Shown: in pieces, positions 1-9,203 of the stretch
How the letters are laid out: the number at the start of each line of letters is the position of its first letter
Position numbering within the stretch: position 1 is the first letter of the stretch
Source of the DNA: Aquabacterium sp.
GTDB taxonomy: Bacteria > Pseudomonadota > Gammaproteobacteria > Burkholderiales > Burkholderiaceae_C
Length of the DNA: 64,000 nucleotides
NCBI RefSeq assembly: GCF_029946005.1
Contig: NZ_JAQSDR010000002.1
Location: 124,001-188,000, forward strand
Direction of reading: 5' to 3'
Program-made: the position numbers and the translations under genes
Notes under the pieces: generated by a model
What the model saw: the letters and a program-made list of their open reading frames with translations, nothing else
Told to the model about the DNA's origin: nothing
Databases searched by the model: none

Positions 1-241
1 CAGTCAAAGTGATCTGCGCGTTGTACTTCAGCAGATGCGACTTGAAACCGCGCTTGGGCAGGCGACGTTGCAAAGGCATTTGACCGCCCTCGAAACCAAC
101 CTTGTGGTAGCCACCCGAACGTGACTTTTGACCTTTGTGACCGCGACCTGCGGTCTTGCCCAGACCCGAACCGATCCCGCGGCCAACACGGCGCTTGGAA
201 TGCTTCGAACCCGAGGCGGGCTTGATGGTATTGAGTTCCAT
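1..241 (-). CDS. rplO: 50S ribosomal protein L15 (partial, C-terminus off the left edge)
   Basis: L15 is a late-assembling protein of the large ribosomal subunit. About 80 N-terminal codons are visible, starting [20 protein letters not shown] and followed by the glycine- and arginine-rich stretch typical of L15 ([19 protein letters not shown]). The ATG at 241 overlaps the rpmD stop by one base (TAATG on the minus strand), so translation is probably coupled. The frame is open to base 1 and the stop lies outside the window. Its place after rpmD is the canonical spc operon order. Confidence 0.97.
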   Translation of the reverse strand, partial: MELNTIKPASGSKHSKRRVGRGIGSGLGKTAGRGHKGQKSRSGGYHKVGFEGGQMPLQRRLPKRGFKSHLLKYNAQITLT

Positions 242-423
242 TAGATCACCTGAATCAGATAGCTGACCTTGTTGATCATGCCGCGAACGGCAGCGGTGTC
301 CTCAAGGACAGCGGTGCTGTTCAAGCGACGCAGACCCAAGCCGCGCACGGTGTCACGGTGGTCCTGACGGGTACCGATGACGCTGCGAACGAGCTTGACT
401 GTGACTGTTTTCTTTTCGCTCAT
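241..423 (-). CDS. rpmD: 50S ribosomal protein L30
   Basis: L30 is a small 23S rRNA-binding protein of the large subunit. The protein is 60 residues, the usual length, beginning [20 protein letters not shown] and carrying the L30 [10 protein letters not shown] motif. The frame is open further upstream, but the ATG at 423 gives the family length and lies 16 bases after the rpsE stop, so I chose it. It sits between rpsE and rplO as in most bacteria. Confidence 0.96.
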   Translation of the reverse strand: MSEKKTVTVKLVRSVIGTRQDHRDTVRGLGLRRLNSTAVLEDTAAVRGMINKVSYLIQVI

Positions 424-439
424 GACGGTTCTCCGGCGA

Positions 440-958
440 TCAGTTGAAGATGTCTTCAACCGACAGGCCACGCTTTGCAGCGACATTGGCCGGGGTGGTC
501 GACTTGTTCAAGGCGTCAAACGTGGCGCGAACCATGTTGTAGGGGTTGCTCGAACCGAAGCTCTTGGCCACGATGTCGGTCACGCCCATCATCTCGAACA
601 CAGCACGCATCGGGCCGCCAGCAATGATGCCGGTACCAGCAGGCGCGGGAGCCAACATGACGCGAGCCGCGCCGTGTTCGCCGAACACCGTGTGGTAGAC
701 CGAACCCTGCTTCAGGTTGACCTTGACCATGTTGCGACGAGCTTGTTCCATCGCCTTGGACACGGCCAGGGGCACTTCACGCGCCTTGCCTTTGCCCATG
801 CCGACTTTGCCGTCACCATCACCGACCACGGTCAACGCGGCGAAACCCATGATCCGACCGCCCTTGACCACTTTGGTCACGCGATTCACTTGAATCATCT
901 TTTCTTTTAAACCGTCGTCACGACCTTCGTCAGCGACCTTGGGTTGAAACTTAGCCAT
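440..958 (-). CDS. rpsE: 30S ribosomal protein S5
   Basis: S5 helps maintain translational fidelity and contacts S4 and S8 in the small subunit. The 172-residue product has the S5 double-stranded-RNA-binding region near residues 20-80 ([17 protein letters not shown], then [20 protein letters not shown]) and a C-terminal domain with the conserved [12 protein letters not shown] segment. Length and motifs are normal. It is co-directional with rplR upstream (29-base gap) and rpmD downstream. Confidence 0.98.
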   Translation of the reverse strand: MAKFQPKVADEGRDDGLKEKMIQVNRVTKVVKGGRIMGFAALTVVGDGDGKVGMGKGKAREVPLAVSKAMEQARRNMVKVNLKQGSVYHTVFGEHGAARVMLAPAPAGTGIIAGGPMRAVFEMMGVTDIVAKSFGSSNPYNMVRATFDALNKSTTPANVAAKRGLSVEDIFN

Positions 959-987
959 TTGAATTCCTTCCGGTTGCCAGACGCGGC

Positions 988-1356
988 TTAGAACTGAAGA
1001 CCGGCTTCGCGAGCCGCTTCAGCCAATGCCTTGACACGGCCGTGGTAGGCGAAGCCCGCACGGTCGAAAGCCACCTTCTCGACGCCAGCAGCTTTCGCCC
1101 TTTCGGCGATTCGCTTGCCAATCAGCGTGGCGGCGTCCACATTGCCACCTTTGCCAGCCGCGCCCAATTGGGTGCGGATTTCTTTTTCGGCGGTTGAGGC
1201 CGAGGCGATGACAGTGTTGCCATCGCCAGAAATCACGCTGGCGTAGATGTGCAGGTTGGTGCGGAACACCGAGAGACGGGCCGCGCCCTGGAGCGCGATG
1301 CGTGCACGGGTTTGACGCGAGCGGCGCAGGCGCTGTTCTTTCTTGTTGGTAGACAT
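988..1356 (-). CDS. rplR: 50S ribosomal protein L18
   Basis: L18 binds 5S rRNA and, with L5, forms part of the central protuberance. The protein is 122 residues, starts [20 protein letters not shown] and ends with the typical [20 protein letters not shown] region. It lies 14 bases after the rplF stop in standard spc order. Nothing in the sequence is unusual. Confidence 0.98.
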   Translation of the reverse strand: MSTNKKEQRLRRSRQTRARIALQGAARLSVFRTNLHIYASVISGDGNTVIASASTAEKEIRTQLGAAGKGGNVDAATLIGKRIAERAKAAGVEKVAFDRAGFAYHGRVKALAEAAREAGLQF

Positions 1357-1370
1357 GATGAATCAGCTCC

Positions 1371-1904
1371 TTACTTCTTCTTGGTCTCTTTCAAGACCAC
1401 GCGCTCGTCGGCATAACGAATGCCCTTGCCCTTGTAGGGCTCGGGGGGACGGAAAGCACGCACTTCTGCGGCGATCTGGCCGACGACCTGACGATCCACA
1501 CCCTTGATCAGCACTTCGGTCTGAGACGGGGTCTCGACCTTGATGCCAGCGGGCATGTCCTTGACGACTGGGTGAGAGAATCCGATTTGCAGATTCAGCT
1601 TCTGGCCTTGGGCCTGGGCACGAAAGCCCACACCGACCAGGGTCAGCTTTTTCTCGAAGCCCTTGCTCACGCCGTTGACCATGTTGTTCAACAAGGCGCG
1701 GATCGTGCCCGACATGGCATCAGCTTCAGTGCTGTTGTCAGCCGGGGACACTTTCAACACACCGGCGTCGTTTTGAACGGCGACCAGGCGGTGCTGAGGG
1801 CGACTCAAGGTGCCCAGGGCGCCCTTGATGGTGATTTGTTCTGCAGAGATCTGCACGTCCACACCCTGAGGGACGGCGATCGGCATTTTTCCTACGCGGG
1901 ACAT
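1371..1904 (-). CDS. rplF: 50S ribosomal protein L6
   Basis: L6 binds 23S rRNA near the GTPase-associated region. The 177-residue protein begins [20 protein letters not shown] and ends with the conserved [16 protein letters not shown] segment followed by a lysine-rich tail, as expected for bacterial L6. It starts 17 bases after the rpsH stop and is part of the spc operon. Confidence 0.98.
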   Translation of the reverse strand: MSRVGKMPIAVPQGVDVQISAEQITIKGALGTLSRPQHRLVAVQNDAGVLKVSPADNSTEADAMSGTIRALLNNMVNGVSKGFEKKLTLVGVGFRAQAQGQKLNLQIGFSHPVVKDMPAGIKVETPSQTEVLIKGVDRQVVGQIAAEVRAFRPPEPYKGKGIRYADERVVLKETKKK

Positions 1905-1921
1905 TGCGATGCTCCTAAGGG

Positions 1922-2317
1922 TTAGGCGACGTAGCAGAGCACTTCGCCACCGATACCGGCAGCACGTGCTTTGCGATCGGTCATCACACCCTTGGGCGTC
2001 GTCACGATGGCAACACCCAGGCCGTTTTGGACCTGAGGAATGTCGTGGCGACCCTTGTAGATGCGAAGGCCGGGACGGCTGACTCGCTCGATGCGCTCGA
2101 TGACCGGGCGACCGGCGTAATACTTCAGCGAAATTTCAAGCGCGGGCTTGGTAGCCTCGCCTGCAACGACGTAAGAGTCGATGTAACCTTCGTCCTTCAG
2201 GACCTGGGCGATCGCGACTTTTAACTTTGATGACGGCATCGTGACGCTGGTTTTTTGGACCATTTGTGCGTTGCGGATGCGAGTCAGCATGTCGGCGATG
2301 GGATCACTCATGCTCAT
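1922..2317 (-). CDS. rpsH: 30S ribosomal protein S8
   Basis: S8 is a primary 16S rRNA-binding protein and, in E. coli, the translational repressor of the spc operon. The 131-residue sequence starts [20 protein letters not shown] and contains the S8 signature RPGLRIY and the C-terminal [12 protein letters not shown] repressor site near rplE would be expected if the E. coli mechanism holds here, but I could not fold the RNA to test this. Confidence 0.98.
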   Translation of the reverse strand: MSMSDPIADMLTRIRNAQMVQKTSVTMPSSKLKVAIAQVLKDEGYIDSYVVAGEATKPALEISLKYYAGRPVIERIERVSRPGLRIYKGRHDIPQVQNGLGVAIVTTPKGVMTDRKARAAGIGGEVLCYVA

Positions 2318-2346
2318 GGAATAACTCCTGTTCGTGCCCTAGCCGA

Positions 2347-2652
2347 TTACCAGCTTGCCTTGGTGACACCGGGGATGTCGCCAGCGAAAGCCAATTCACG
2401 GATCTTGGAACGACCCAAGCCAAATTGGCGGAACGTGCCGCGCGGACGACCAGTCAAGCTGCAACGATTGCGCAGACGGGTCGGGTTTGCATTGCGGGGC
2501 AACTTTTGCAGCTCAAGACGAGCGGCGTAGCGCTCTTCGTCGGACTTCTTGGCATCATTGATGATGCCTTTCAGTTCGGCGTACTTCTTGGCGTATTGGG
2601 CCACCAGCTTTTCGCGCTTTTCTTCGCGTTGGATCAGAGACAGTTTTGCCAC
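2347..2652 (-). CDS. rpsN: 30S ribosomal protein S14 (long, zinc-free type)
   Basis: S14 belongs to the head of the small subunit. The 101-residue length and the lack of a CxxC pair mark the C-minus, zinc-independent form usual in Proteobacteria. The C-terminal half carries the conserved [20 protein letters not shown] motif. It lies between rplE and rpsH with short gaps. Confidence 0.97.
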   Translation of the reverse strand: MAKLSLIQREEKREKLVAQYAKKYAELKGIINDAKKSDEERYAARLELQKLPRNANPTRLRNRCSLTGRPRGTFRQFGLGRSKIRELAFAGDIPGVTKASW

Positions 2653-2662
2653 GTTCTCTACC

Positions 2663-3214
2663 TCAGTTCTTGAAAGGGAACTTGAATGCCGTCAACAGGG
2701 CCTTGGCCTCGTCATCGGTATTCGCGCTGGTGGTGATGCTGATGTTCAGACCACGGATCGCGTCGATTTTGTCGTACTCGATTTCCGGGAAAATGATCTG
2801 TTCTTTCACACCGACGTTGTAGTTGCCACGACCATCGAATGAACGACCCGAGATACCGCGGAAGTCACGAACGCGGGGCAGCGAAACGGTGACGAAACGG
2901 TCCAGGAATTCGTACATGCGGACACCACGCAGGGTGACCATGCAGCCGATGGGCATGTTTTCGCGGATCTTGAAACCGGCGATGGCTTTGCGCGACATGG
3001 TGACCACGGGCTTTTGGCCAGCGATCTTGGTCAGGTCGCTCACAGCGTGCTCCATGACCTTCTTGTCGGACACCGCTTCCGAGACACCCATGTTCAGGGT
3101 GATCTTGGTCAGGCGGGGCACTTGCATCACGGACTTGTAGCCGAACTTTTCAACGAGCGCCGGAACGACAGTCTCGCGGTAAAAGTCTTGCAGGCGTGCA
3201 GTTTGTTGAGTCAT
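2663..3214 (-). CDS. rplE: 50S ribosomal protein L5
   Basis: L5 binds 5S rRNA and contacts the P-site tRNA. From the ATG at 3214 the product is 179 residues, the standard length, starting [20 protein letters not shown] and containing the L5 [11 protein letters not shown] and GRGNYN(V)GV segments. An in-frame TTG at 3226 would add four residues but overlaps the rplX stop, so I prefer 3214, eight bases after that stop. Confidence 0.97.
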   Translation of the reverse strand: MTQQTARLQDFYRETVVPALVEKFGYKSVMQVPRLTKITLNMGVSEAVSDKKVMEHAVSDLTKIAGQKPVVTMSRKAIAGFKIRENMPIGCMVTLRGVRMYEFLDRFVTVSLPRVRDFRGISGRSFDGRGNYNVGVKEQIIFPEIEYDKIDAIRGLNISITTSANTDDEAKALLTAFKFPFKN

Positions 3215-3222
3215 CTTGAACC

Positions 3223-3540
3223 TCAAGCCTTGATTTCTTCGCCGCTGGACTTGAAGACGCGAACTTTCTTGCCGTCAGCCAGGAGCTTGATGCCAACACG
3301 ATCAGCCTTGCCGGTAGCGGCATTGAAGATGGCGATGTTGGACTGGTGAATGGGCATGGTCTTATCAACGATGCCGCCGGTGGTGCCCTTCATGGGGTTG
3401 GGGCGAACATGCTTTTTAACCATGTTCACGCCATCGACCACCAGATGGTCTTCATCCACGCGGACCGAAACGGTGCCGCGCTTACCTTTGTCACGACCGG
3501 TCAACACGATGACCTGGTCGCCTGTACGAATCTTGTTCAT
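3223..3540 (-). CDS. rplX: 50S ribosomal protein L24
   Basis: L24 initiates assembly of the large subunit by binding the 5' region of 23S rRNA. The 105-residue protein has the N-terminal KOW motif ([17 protein letters not shown], residues about 8-24) followed by the conserved [16 protein letters not shown] segment. Length is normal, and it lies between rplN and rplE. Confidence 0.98.
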   Translation of the reverse strand: MNKIRTGDQVIVLTGRDKGKRGTVSVRVDEDHLVVDGVNMVKKHVRPNPMKGTTGGIVDKTMPIHQSNIAIFNAATGKADRVGIKLLADGKKVRVFKSSGEEIKA

Positions 3541-3573
3541 GGGCTGTGTGTCCTTTGCAGCTACGCCAGAGGA

Positions 3574-3942
3574 TCAGAGGACTTCAGGAGCCAGCGACAC
3601 GATCTTCATGAAGCGCTCGGTACGCAGTTCACGCGTCACGGGGCCGAAGATGCGGGTGCCGATGGGCTCCAGCTTGGCGTTCAACAGCACAGCTGCATTG
3701 CCATCAAACTTGATGAGCGAACCGTCTTGACGACGAACACCCTTGGCGGTGCGGACGACCACAGCGCTGTAGACTTCGCCTTTTTTGACGCGACCACGAG
3801 GAGCAGCTTCTTTGATGCTGACCTTGATGATGTCGCCAATACCGGCGTAACGACGCTTGGAGCCACCGAGCACCTTGATGCACATGACGCTCTTGGCACC
3901 CGTGTTGTCAGCGACGTCAAGTCGCGATTGCATTTGAATCAT
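3574..3942 (-). CDS. rplN: 50S ribosomal protein L14, first gene of the spc-type operon here
   Basis: L14 lies at the subunit interface and takes part in intersubunit bridges. The ATG at 3942 gives 122 residues starting [20 protein letters not shown], the exact family length and N-terminus. The frame is open further upstream, but those residues do not resemble L14. The usual upstream gene rpsQ is absent: tldD follows instead, so the operon must start here. A promoter candidate lies at 4144-4173, giving a leader of roughly 195 nucleotides. Confidence 0.98.
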   Translation of the reverse strand: MIQMQSRLDVADNTGAKSVMCIKVLGGSKRRYAGIGDIIKVSIKEAAPRGRVKKGEVYSAVVVRTAKGVRRQDGSLIKFDGNAAVLLNAKLEPIGTRIFGPVTRELRTERFMKIVSLAPEVL

Positions 3943-4143
3943 GGTGTACTTACCCCAACTTGGCTTTTCGGCTGCACAAAAATTGCACAACAACGAACAG
4001 TCAGTCTTGGGCCCGTAGAACGGGCGGATCTGAAATAAAGTCTGAGCCCTTGATTTACCCGCCGCAGCAACCGATCTGAATTTGCATCAGGTCAATCGAG
4101 GGACTTGGGCTGGAACTCAAACCTTGTTTCAGCGAAGAATTCG
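3943..4143 (-). other. Long untranslated leader of the spc-type operon
   Basis: No credible gene lies between the rplN start codon and the predicted promoter. If the promoter at 4144-4173 is used, this stretch is transcribed as a leader of roughly 195 nucleotides. I see no obvious terminator or strong hairpin in it. A regulatory role is possible but unsupported by anything visible. Confidence 0.5.
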
Positions 4144-4173
4144 ATTATGCACTACTTTTGGAAAGAGTGTCAA
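4144..4173 (-). promoter_or_regulatory. Sigma70-type promoter for rplN and the spc-type operon
   Basis: Read on the minus strand there is a perfect -35 box TTGACA (4168-4173) and a -10 box CATAAT (4144-4149), separated by 18 bases. The -10 differs from consensus at one position. The -35 overlaps the TGA stop codon of tldD (4170-4172). Transcription would start near 4137. This is the expected location for a promoter once the spc genes are separated from the S10 operon. Confidence 0.75.
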
Positions 4174-5630
4174 GCGGTTCCGCCAACAGTCAATCCATCG
4201 ATGCGCAAAGTGGGTTGGCCGACACCGACAGGCACGCTTTGGCCATCTTTGCCACAGGTGCCCACGCCGCTGTCCAGCTCAAGGTCGTTGCCGATCATGC
4301 TGATGCGCGTGAGCGCGTCGGGGCCGTTGCCGATCAGGGTCGCGCCCTTGACCGGGTACTGGATCTTGCCGTTCTCAACCCAATACGCCTCGGAGGCCGA
4401 GAAGACGAACTTGCCGCTGGTGATGTCGACTTGGCCACCACCGAAGTTGACCGCGTAGAGGCCCCGCTTGATGGAGGCCACGATTTCTTGGGGATTTTTG
4501 TCGCCGGCCAACATGTAGGTATTGGTCATGCGGGGCATGGGGACGTGGGCATAGCTTTCACGGCGGCCGTTGCCCGTGGGCTTGGTCTTCATGAGGCGCG
4601 CATTGGTGGCGTCTTGAATGTAGCCACGCAGGATGCCATCTTCAATGAGCACGGTGCGCTCGGTGGCGCAGCCTTCATCGTCAACGTTCAGGGAGCCGCG
4701 GCGGTCAGGGATGGTGCCGTCGTCGAGCACGGTGACGCCCTTGGCGGCCACGCGCTGGCCGACGCGGCCCGAGAACACGCTGGAGCCCTTGCGGTTGAAA
4801 TCGCCTTCCAAGCCATGGCCGACGGCTTCATGCAGCAAGATGCCGGGCCAGCCATTGCCCAGCACGACGGTCATTTCGCCAGCCGGCGCGGGACGGGCTT
4901 CCAGATTGACGGAGGCCGCGTGCACGGCTTGGTCAACGTAGCGCTGGAGCATGTCGTCGGTGAAGTAGGCCAGGCCAAAGCGGCCCCCACCACCGGAGGA
5001 CCCGACTTCGCGGCGGCCATTTTGCTCGGCAATGACGGTGAGCGACAGGCGCACCAGCGGGCGCACGTCGGCGGCCAGGGTGCCATCGGCACGGGCGACC
5101 ATGACGACGTCGTATTCGCAGCCCAGTCCGGCCATGACCTGCACGACGCGGGGGTCCTTGGCGCGGGCGCGCTTTTCGATGTTTTCGAGCAGGGCGACCT
5201 TCTCAGCACTGTCGAGCGAGGCGATGGGGTCGAAAGCGGGGTAAAGGCGACGACCGCCTGCCACAGTGTGGGCGCCTACCTTGACGCGGCGGCTTTGGCC
5301 GGCCGAGGCGATGGTGCGCACGGTGCGGGCCGCGTCAAGCAGGGCCGCTTCGGAGATGTCGTCTGAGTAAGCGAAGGCGGTTTTTTCACCAGAGACAGCG
5401 CGCACGCCGACGCCCTGGTCAATGCCGAAACTGCCGGATTTGACGATGCCCTCTTCCAGACTCCAACCCTCGGAGCGGGTGTACTGGAAGTACAGGTCAG
5501 CATCGTCAACACGGTGTTCCGTGATGACCTTGAGGGCCTTGAGCAGGGTGGATTCGTCCAGACCGTAGGGTGCGAGCAGGAGTTCGCGGGCGGTGTGGAG
5601 TCGTTCGATGGTGGCGTCAACAGCAATCAT
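4170..5630 (-). CDS. tldD: Metalloprotease TldD
   Basis: TldD pairs with TldE/PmbA to form a zinc metalloprotease that degrades unfolded peptides and matures peptides such as microcin B17 and CcdA in E. coli. The 486-residue length matches the family (E. coli about 481). The catalytic zinc motif HEAVGH is at residues 267-272, inside the conserved [18 protein letters not shown] region. No pmbA gene is in the window, and in many Proteobacteria the two are unlinked. The stop codon overlaps the promoter of the ribosomal operon. Confidence 0.96.
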   Translation of the reverse strand: MIAVDATIERLHTARELLLAPYGLDESTLLKALKVITEHRVDDADLYFQYTRSEGWSLEEGIVKSGSFGIDQGVGVRAVSGEKTAFAYSDDISEAALLDAARTVRTIASAGQSRRVKVGAHTVAGGRRLYPAFDPIASLDSAEKVALLENIEKRARAKDPRVVQVMAGLGCEYDVVMVARADGTLAADVRPLVRLSLTVIAEQNGRREVGSSGGGGRFGLAYFTDDMLQRYVDQAVHAASVNLEARPAPAGEMTVVLGNGWPGILLHEAVGHGLEGDFNRKGSSVFSGRVGQRVAAKGVTVLDDGTIPDRRGSLNVDDEGCATERTVLIEDGILRGYIQDATNARLMKTKPTGNGRRESYAHVPMPRMTNTYMLAGDKNPQEIVASIKRGLYAVNFGGGQVDITSGKFVFSASEAYWVENGKIQYPVKGATLIGNGPDALTRISMIGNDLELDSGVGTCGKDGQSVPVGVGQPTLRIDGLTVGGTA

Positions 5631-5666
5631 GGAGTCATTGTAGGAGTCTTGCTTGATGCCCGGAGA

Positions 5667-6605
5667 TCACAGGTGCAAAAGGGCCTGCACGCGAAGTTGT
5701 TCGTCGGCTGCAAAGTTGGCTTTGACATAGGCACTCATCTCGGTTTTGCGCTGGGCGTCCGACAGGTTAGTGGACTTTTGCAGGCGATCCCATTCGGCTT
5801 TGGCGGCGTTCAGGCGGCGCTCCCAGTCGGCCCATTCGGCATCTGCCTTGTCCAGGCGATCGGCGGCGGCTTCGCCGTAGCGGGCGATGCGCTCAGCACG
5901 GACGGCGGCGGGATCTTTGCCCGGGGCCATCTGAGGCACCGGTTCGCCGGGGTCGGGCGGGGGCGGCAGGCCAGATTCGAGTTGGGCGTAGTACTCTTGG
6001 AAGTGCTGCTCATCTTCCTTGAAGAAGGCTTCGGCCCAGGGTTGGCCGAGGATCTGGCGGCGCACGGAGCGTTGCTCCTCGAACACCGGCATCCAGGTGC
6101 TGCGGTCAGCCTGGATGAACTTGTGGCGCCAGGCGTAGGTGCGAACTTGCCAGTATTTGTCCCAGATGGCCATGATCTGGGCAGCGAGGACCTCTCCGTT
6201 GGCACGCTTGGCCTCCTCTTGGATGAGGCCACGGACCTCTTCGATGGTGACCTCACCCAGGCCCAGGACGTAGTACTCGAAGCGGCTGCGTAGCTCCGGG
6301 CAGGGCTTGAGCTTTTGGTCGCTCACACACCAACTGCCGGCGGGCTCGGTTCCGGCGAAAGAGCCTTCCTTGAACAGGCGCACGCGCACCTGATCCGGCG
6401 TGCGCACTGGGGCGGCTGCGGCCGCGCCACTGGCCACGGTCTCTTTGGCGCCGCTGATGAGATCCCAACCCTGGGTGTCATGGCTGGCGCTCGACCGCCC
6501 AGAGGGCAAGGTTTCGGTGGGCGAGCGTTGCCAGAGCACGACGCTGCCCACCCCGATGACGACGGCGAACAACCCGGTCACCCACATTCCACGCACTTGC
6601 ATCAC
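5667..6605 (-). CDS. Lipase-specific foldase (lipase chaperone, Lif family)
   Basis: Lif proteins are inner-membrane-anchored steric chaperones that fold their cognate lipase in the periplasm before type II secretion. The 312-residue protein has an N-terminal signal anchor (residues about 8-25), a variable linker, and the Lif signature around RSRFEYYVLGLGE, a variant of the family RxxFDY motif. The rest is helical and charged, as expected for the extended lipase-clasping domain. It lies 173 bases downstream of the lipase gene on the same strand, the usual order. The symbol lifO or lipB could apply. Confidence 0.9.
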   Translation of the reverse strand: MMQVRGMWVTGLFAVVIGVGSVVLWQRSPTETLPSGRSSASHDTQGWDLISGAKETVASGAAAAAPVRTPDQVRVRLFKEGSFAGTEPAGSWCVSDQKLKPCPELRSRFEYYVLGLGEVTIEEVRGLIQEEAKRANGEVLAAQIMAIWDKYWQVRTYAWRHKFIQADRSTWMPVFEEQRSVRRQILGQPWAEAFFKEDEQHFQEYYAQLESGLPPPPDPGEPVPQMAPGKDPAAVRAERIARYGEAAADRLDKADAEWADWERRLNAAKAEWDRLQKSTNLSDAQRKTEMSAYVKANFAADEQLRVQALLHL

Positions 6606-6778
6606 ACACGTCCTGTCAAAGCCAAGGGAATTTCCCGGCTGCCCGCATTATTCGGGCAAGTCGCGCACACCACACCCGGGAAACCTATGACGCCAAACGA
6701 CAACAAGGGCCAACCTCTTGTGGAGGCGACCCTTGCCTGACTCAAAGGCTGAGGTGCTCAGCCCGGAGTATCAACCCA
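6606..6778 (-). other. Gap between lipase and foldase genes with a small hairpin
   Basis: This 173-base stretch has no gene. It contains a short perfect hairpin (TGCCCG at 6640-6645 pairing with CGGGCA at 6653-6658) next to the palindrome GGGAATTTCCC (6626-6636). There is no T-run, so it is not a convincing terminator. It could be an mRNA processing or stabilising structure that sets the lipase to foldase ratio, which is speculation. Confidence 0.3.
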
Positions 6779-7720
6779 TCACAGGAAAGCCCATTTCAGG
6801 CGGTTGGCGTGCTGCTTGTAGAACGCGGCAGGCTCTGGTGCACCCTTGCCGATGCCGCCCAGGACCTGATTGATTTCGTCCAGGTGATTCCACGGGTAAT
6901 TGTCTTTGACGACCTTGCCCCAATGGCTGGAGCAACGCGACACCAGGCCGTCGTTGGCTTCGCCCTTGAAGTAGTCACCAGTGTAGGCCAGCAGCGCATC
7001 AGAGATGTCGCTGGTGTTGGTCTTGAGTGAGGTGCCCGAGAAGGAATAGAACAGGATACTGTTGCCAGCAACCTTGGCACTGCTGGGGCCTTGACCGCAG
7101 ACGGTGGTGGGCGCACCAGCGGGGTACTTGGCATTGAAGGCGGCGGCGCCCGGGGCGCTCAGGGCGTTCAAGGCAACCAGCAAATTGGCATCGGCGGTAG
7201 TCTTGTTGCCGGTCAGCCAGGAGATCAGCTGCAAGCCAGCCGTGGCGGTTTGGTCAAAGGCGCCGCCGGGGGTGGTGCCCGCCAGGATGTCATCAGCGAC
7301 CTTGCTGCCGAAGTGGGTACCGGCGACCGTGGAAACGCTGGCCACCATGGTCGGCACGGTGCCGGCAGCGTAGCGAACGGTGGGGCCACCATGGCTGTGA
7401 CCGATCAGGTTGAACTTCTTGACGCCGTCTTTGGCGGCCCATTGCTTCATCTGCTGGATCAACTCTTCACCACGGAATTCCGTGGTTTGCGAAGGGTTGA
7501 CCGAGGCGATGTAGACGGTTGCGCCGTCGTCGCGGAGGGCGCCGGGGATGGTGTAAAAGTACTGGATGCCCAGGATGTTGTCAAAGCCGATGAAGCCGTG
7601 GACCAGCACCAATGGGTACTTGGTCTTGGAGGCCGTGCCAGCGTGGGCGGCGGGGGTCATGGCAGCACCGGCCAGGGCGACAGCGGCACACACGGCGCGC
7701 ATGGTGAATCCGAATTTCAT
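6779..7720 (-). CDS. Secreted triacylglycerol lipase (Pseudomonas/Burkholderia type, foldase-dependent)
   Basis: This enzyme hydrolyses long-chain triacylglycerols outside the cell. The ATG at 7720 is chosen because it follows an AGGAGA ribosome site and begins a clear signal peptide (MKFGFTMRAVCAAVALAGAA, cleavage after AHA near residue 27). Mature motifs include the oxyanion segment HGFIG (41-45), the nucleophile elbow GHSHGG (Ser109), an Asp in the NDGLV region and a His in NHLDEINQ. Two cysteines (VCGQG and SRCSS) could form the family disulfide. The 313-residue length and adjacent foldase place it in lipase family I.1/I.2. Confidence 0.95.
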   Translation of the reverse strand: MKFGFTMRAVCAAVALAGAAMTPAAHAGTASKTKYPLVLVHGFIGFDNILGIQYFYTIPGALRDDGATVYIASVNPSQTTEFRGEELIQQMKQWAAKDGVKKFNLIGHSHGGPTVRYAAGTVPTMVASVSTVAGTHFGSKVADDILAGTTPGGAFDQTATAGLQLISWLTGNKTTADANLLVALNALSAPGAAAFNAKYPAGAPTTVCGQGPSSAKVAGNSILFYSFSGTSLKTNTSDISDALLAYTGDYFKGEANDGLVSRCSSHWGKVVKDNYPWNHLDEINQVLGGIGKGAPEPAAFYKQHANRLKWAFL

Positions 7721-7900
7721 TGCAAATCTCCTAGGGAAGTCACTCGCACCGTGTTGTTGCGGTGCAGTCAAGTTATGACGCAAATCGTTATATGAACGAT
7801 GGAGCGAGTATTCCGTTAAATAATTGGCAAGTCGCTCGGGTTAGCCCTTGAATCCGGGGTTTGCCCACCCCGCGAATCAGTGCTCGGGGAACAAAGGCTG

Positions 7901-8818
7901 TCAGGCCTGCTCGTCGGCCTGGCGCCAACTCAGGGCTTTCTCGTAGAGGGCCTTGCGAGGCAGGTGGGTGACATCGGCGACCAGGCCGGCCGCCTGCTTG
8001 ATGGGCAGATGCGACGACAGGGCCTGGAGCAGCGCCAGCACTTCGGTTGAGAACTCGTCAGCGGCCGCGACCGCACCGGCGGCGTGGACCACCACGACGA
8101 ATTCGCCCCGGTCGCGGTGCGGTTGAGCCTTGATCCAATCGGGCAACTGGGCCACGCCCAGGGTGGCAATTTCTTCGAATTGTTTGGTCAACTCGCGGCA
8201 CAGGGTGACTTGGCGGTGGGCAGCATGCGTTTGCAGGTCGCGGGCCAGATCCTCGATGCGGTGGGGGGCTTCGAACAGGACCAGGCTGCCGGGCCAGGCC
8301 AAGGCTTCGGTCAGGGCCGTGGCGCGCGCGGCGCCTTTGGCGGGCAGGAAGCCCATGAAATGAAAGCCGGTGCTGGCGGTGTCGCCTGCCACACTGAGCG
8401 CGGTGGTGACGCTGCTCACACCGGGAATGGGCACGGCGCGCAGGCCTGCCGCCTGGACCCGGGCCACCAACTGCGCGCCAGGGTCGGACACGGCGGGCGT
8501 GCCAGCATCGCTGACGTAGGCCACGCGCTGGCCTAGCTGCAAAGCTTCGATGACCTGGTGCGCGGCACTGGCTTCATTGTGCTGATGAACGGCCATCATG
8601 CGTTTATCCAGGCCCAGGTGCCGCAGCAGCCCCCCCGTGACGCGTGTGTCCTCGCAGGCGACCACGTCGGCCAGGACGAGCACCTGGATGGCGCGCAAGG
8701 TCATGTCGGCCAGGTTGCCGATGGGGGTGGCGACCAAGTAGAGCGCCCCTTTGGGATACTGCTGTCCGGCGGCGGCATGAGAAGCGGCCTGGAGCAGCAC
8801 ATTGGCATCGAAGGTCAC
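7901..8818 (-). CDS. rsmI: 16S rRNA (cytidine1402-2'-O)-methyltransferase RsmI
   Basis: RsmI methylates the ribose of C1402 in 16S rRNA, tuning P-site decoding. The 305-residue protein shows the tetrapyrrole-methylase-like fold with LYLVATPIGNLADMTLRA (residues about 26-43), ACEDTRVTGGLL and the SDAGTPAVSDPG loop that binds S-adenosylmethionine. It is divergent to yraN, and their 5' ends overlap by 17 bases (8802-8818). This is the yraL-yraN arrangement of other Proteobacteria but without lpoA between them. Confidence 0.96.
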   Translation of the reverse strand: MTFDANVLLQAASHAAAGQQYPKGALYLVATPIGNLADMTLRAIQVLVLADVVACEDTRVTGGLLRHLGLDKRMMAVHQHNEASAAHQVIEALQLGQRVAYVSDAGTPAVSDPGAQLVARVQAAGLRAVPIPGVSSVTTALSVAGDTASTGFHFMGFLPAKGAARATALTEALAWPGSLVLFEAPHRIEDLARDLQTHAAHRQVTLCRELTKQFEEIATLGVAQLPDWIKAQPHRDRGEFVVVVHAAGAVAAADEFSTEVLALLQALSSHLPIKQAAGLVADVTHLPRKALYEKALSWRQADEQA

Positions 8819-9185
8819 AACGAAATCCCGGGGAGATGAAGCGGAGGGCCGCGCCCTGGCCTATTTGCAGGCGCAGGGTCTGGAGCTGGTTGAGCGCAAT
8901 TATCGGGTGGCGCGCGGCCCCTCGGCACGCGGCGCAGAGGTAGACCTGATCATGCGCGATGATCGAGACGGCACTTTGGTGTTCGTGGAAGTGCGCCAGC
9001 GCAGTGGTGCCGCCCACGGTGGCGCGGCCGCCAGTATCGGGCGCGGCAAGCAGCAGCGCTGCATTCGGGGCGCGCGGCACTACCTGATGCAACTGAACCC
9101 CTGGCCGCCCTGCCGCTTCGACGTGGTGGCGATTGACGGCGATGCGCTGGAATGGATCGTGGCCGCCTTCGACACCTCGGCATAG
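8802..9185 (+). CDS. yraN: YraN/UPF0102 family nuclease-fold protein
   Basis: UPF0102 proteins have a restriction-endonuclease-like fold and no established function. The 127-residue product has the family core GDEAEGRALAYLQAQGLELV, then GAEVDLIMRD and VFVEVRQR, which carry the putative metal-binding acidic residues (E/D then E-x-R/K). I keep the TTG start at 8802 because a GGAG sequence (8791-8794) lies seven bases upstream. It is divergent from rsmI and followed by diaA. Confidence 0.9.
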   Translation: MASKVTTKSRGDEAEGRALAYLQAQGLELVERNYRVARGPSARGAEVDLIMRDDRDGTLVFVEVRQRSGAAHGGAAASIGRGKQQRCIRGARHYLMQLNPWPPCRFDVVAIDGDALEWIVAAFDTSA

Positions 9186-9203
9186 CCCTTATCATCGACC
9201 TTC

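Noticed and set aside
7784..7900. GC-rich inverted repeat CGGGG-N8-CCCCG near 7855 as a terminator after rsmI
   Set aside because: The stem is five bases long and is not followed by a T-run in the direction of transcription.
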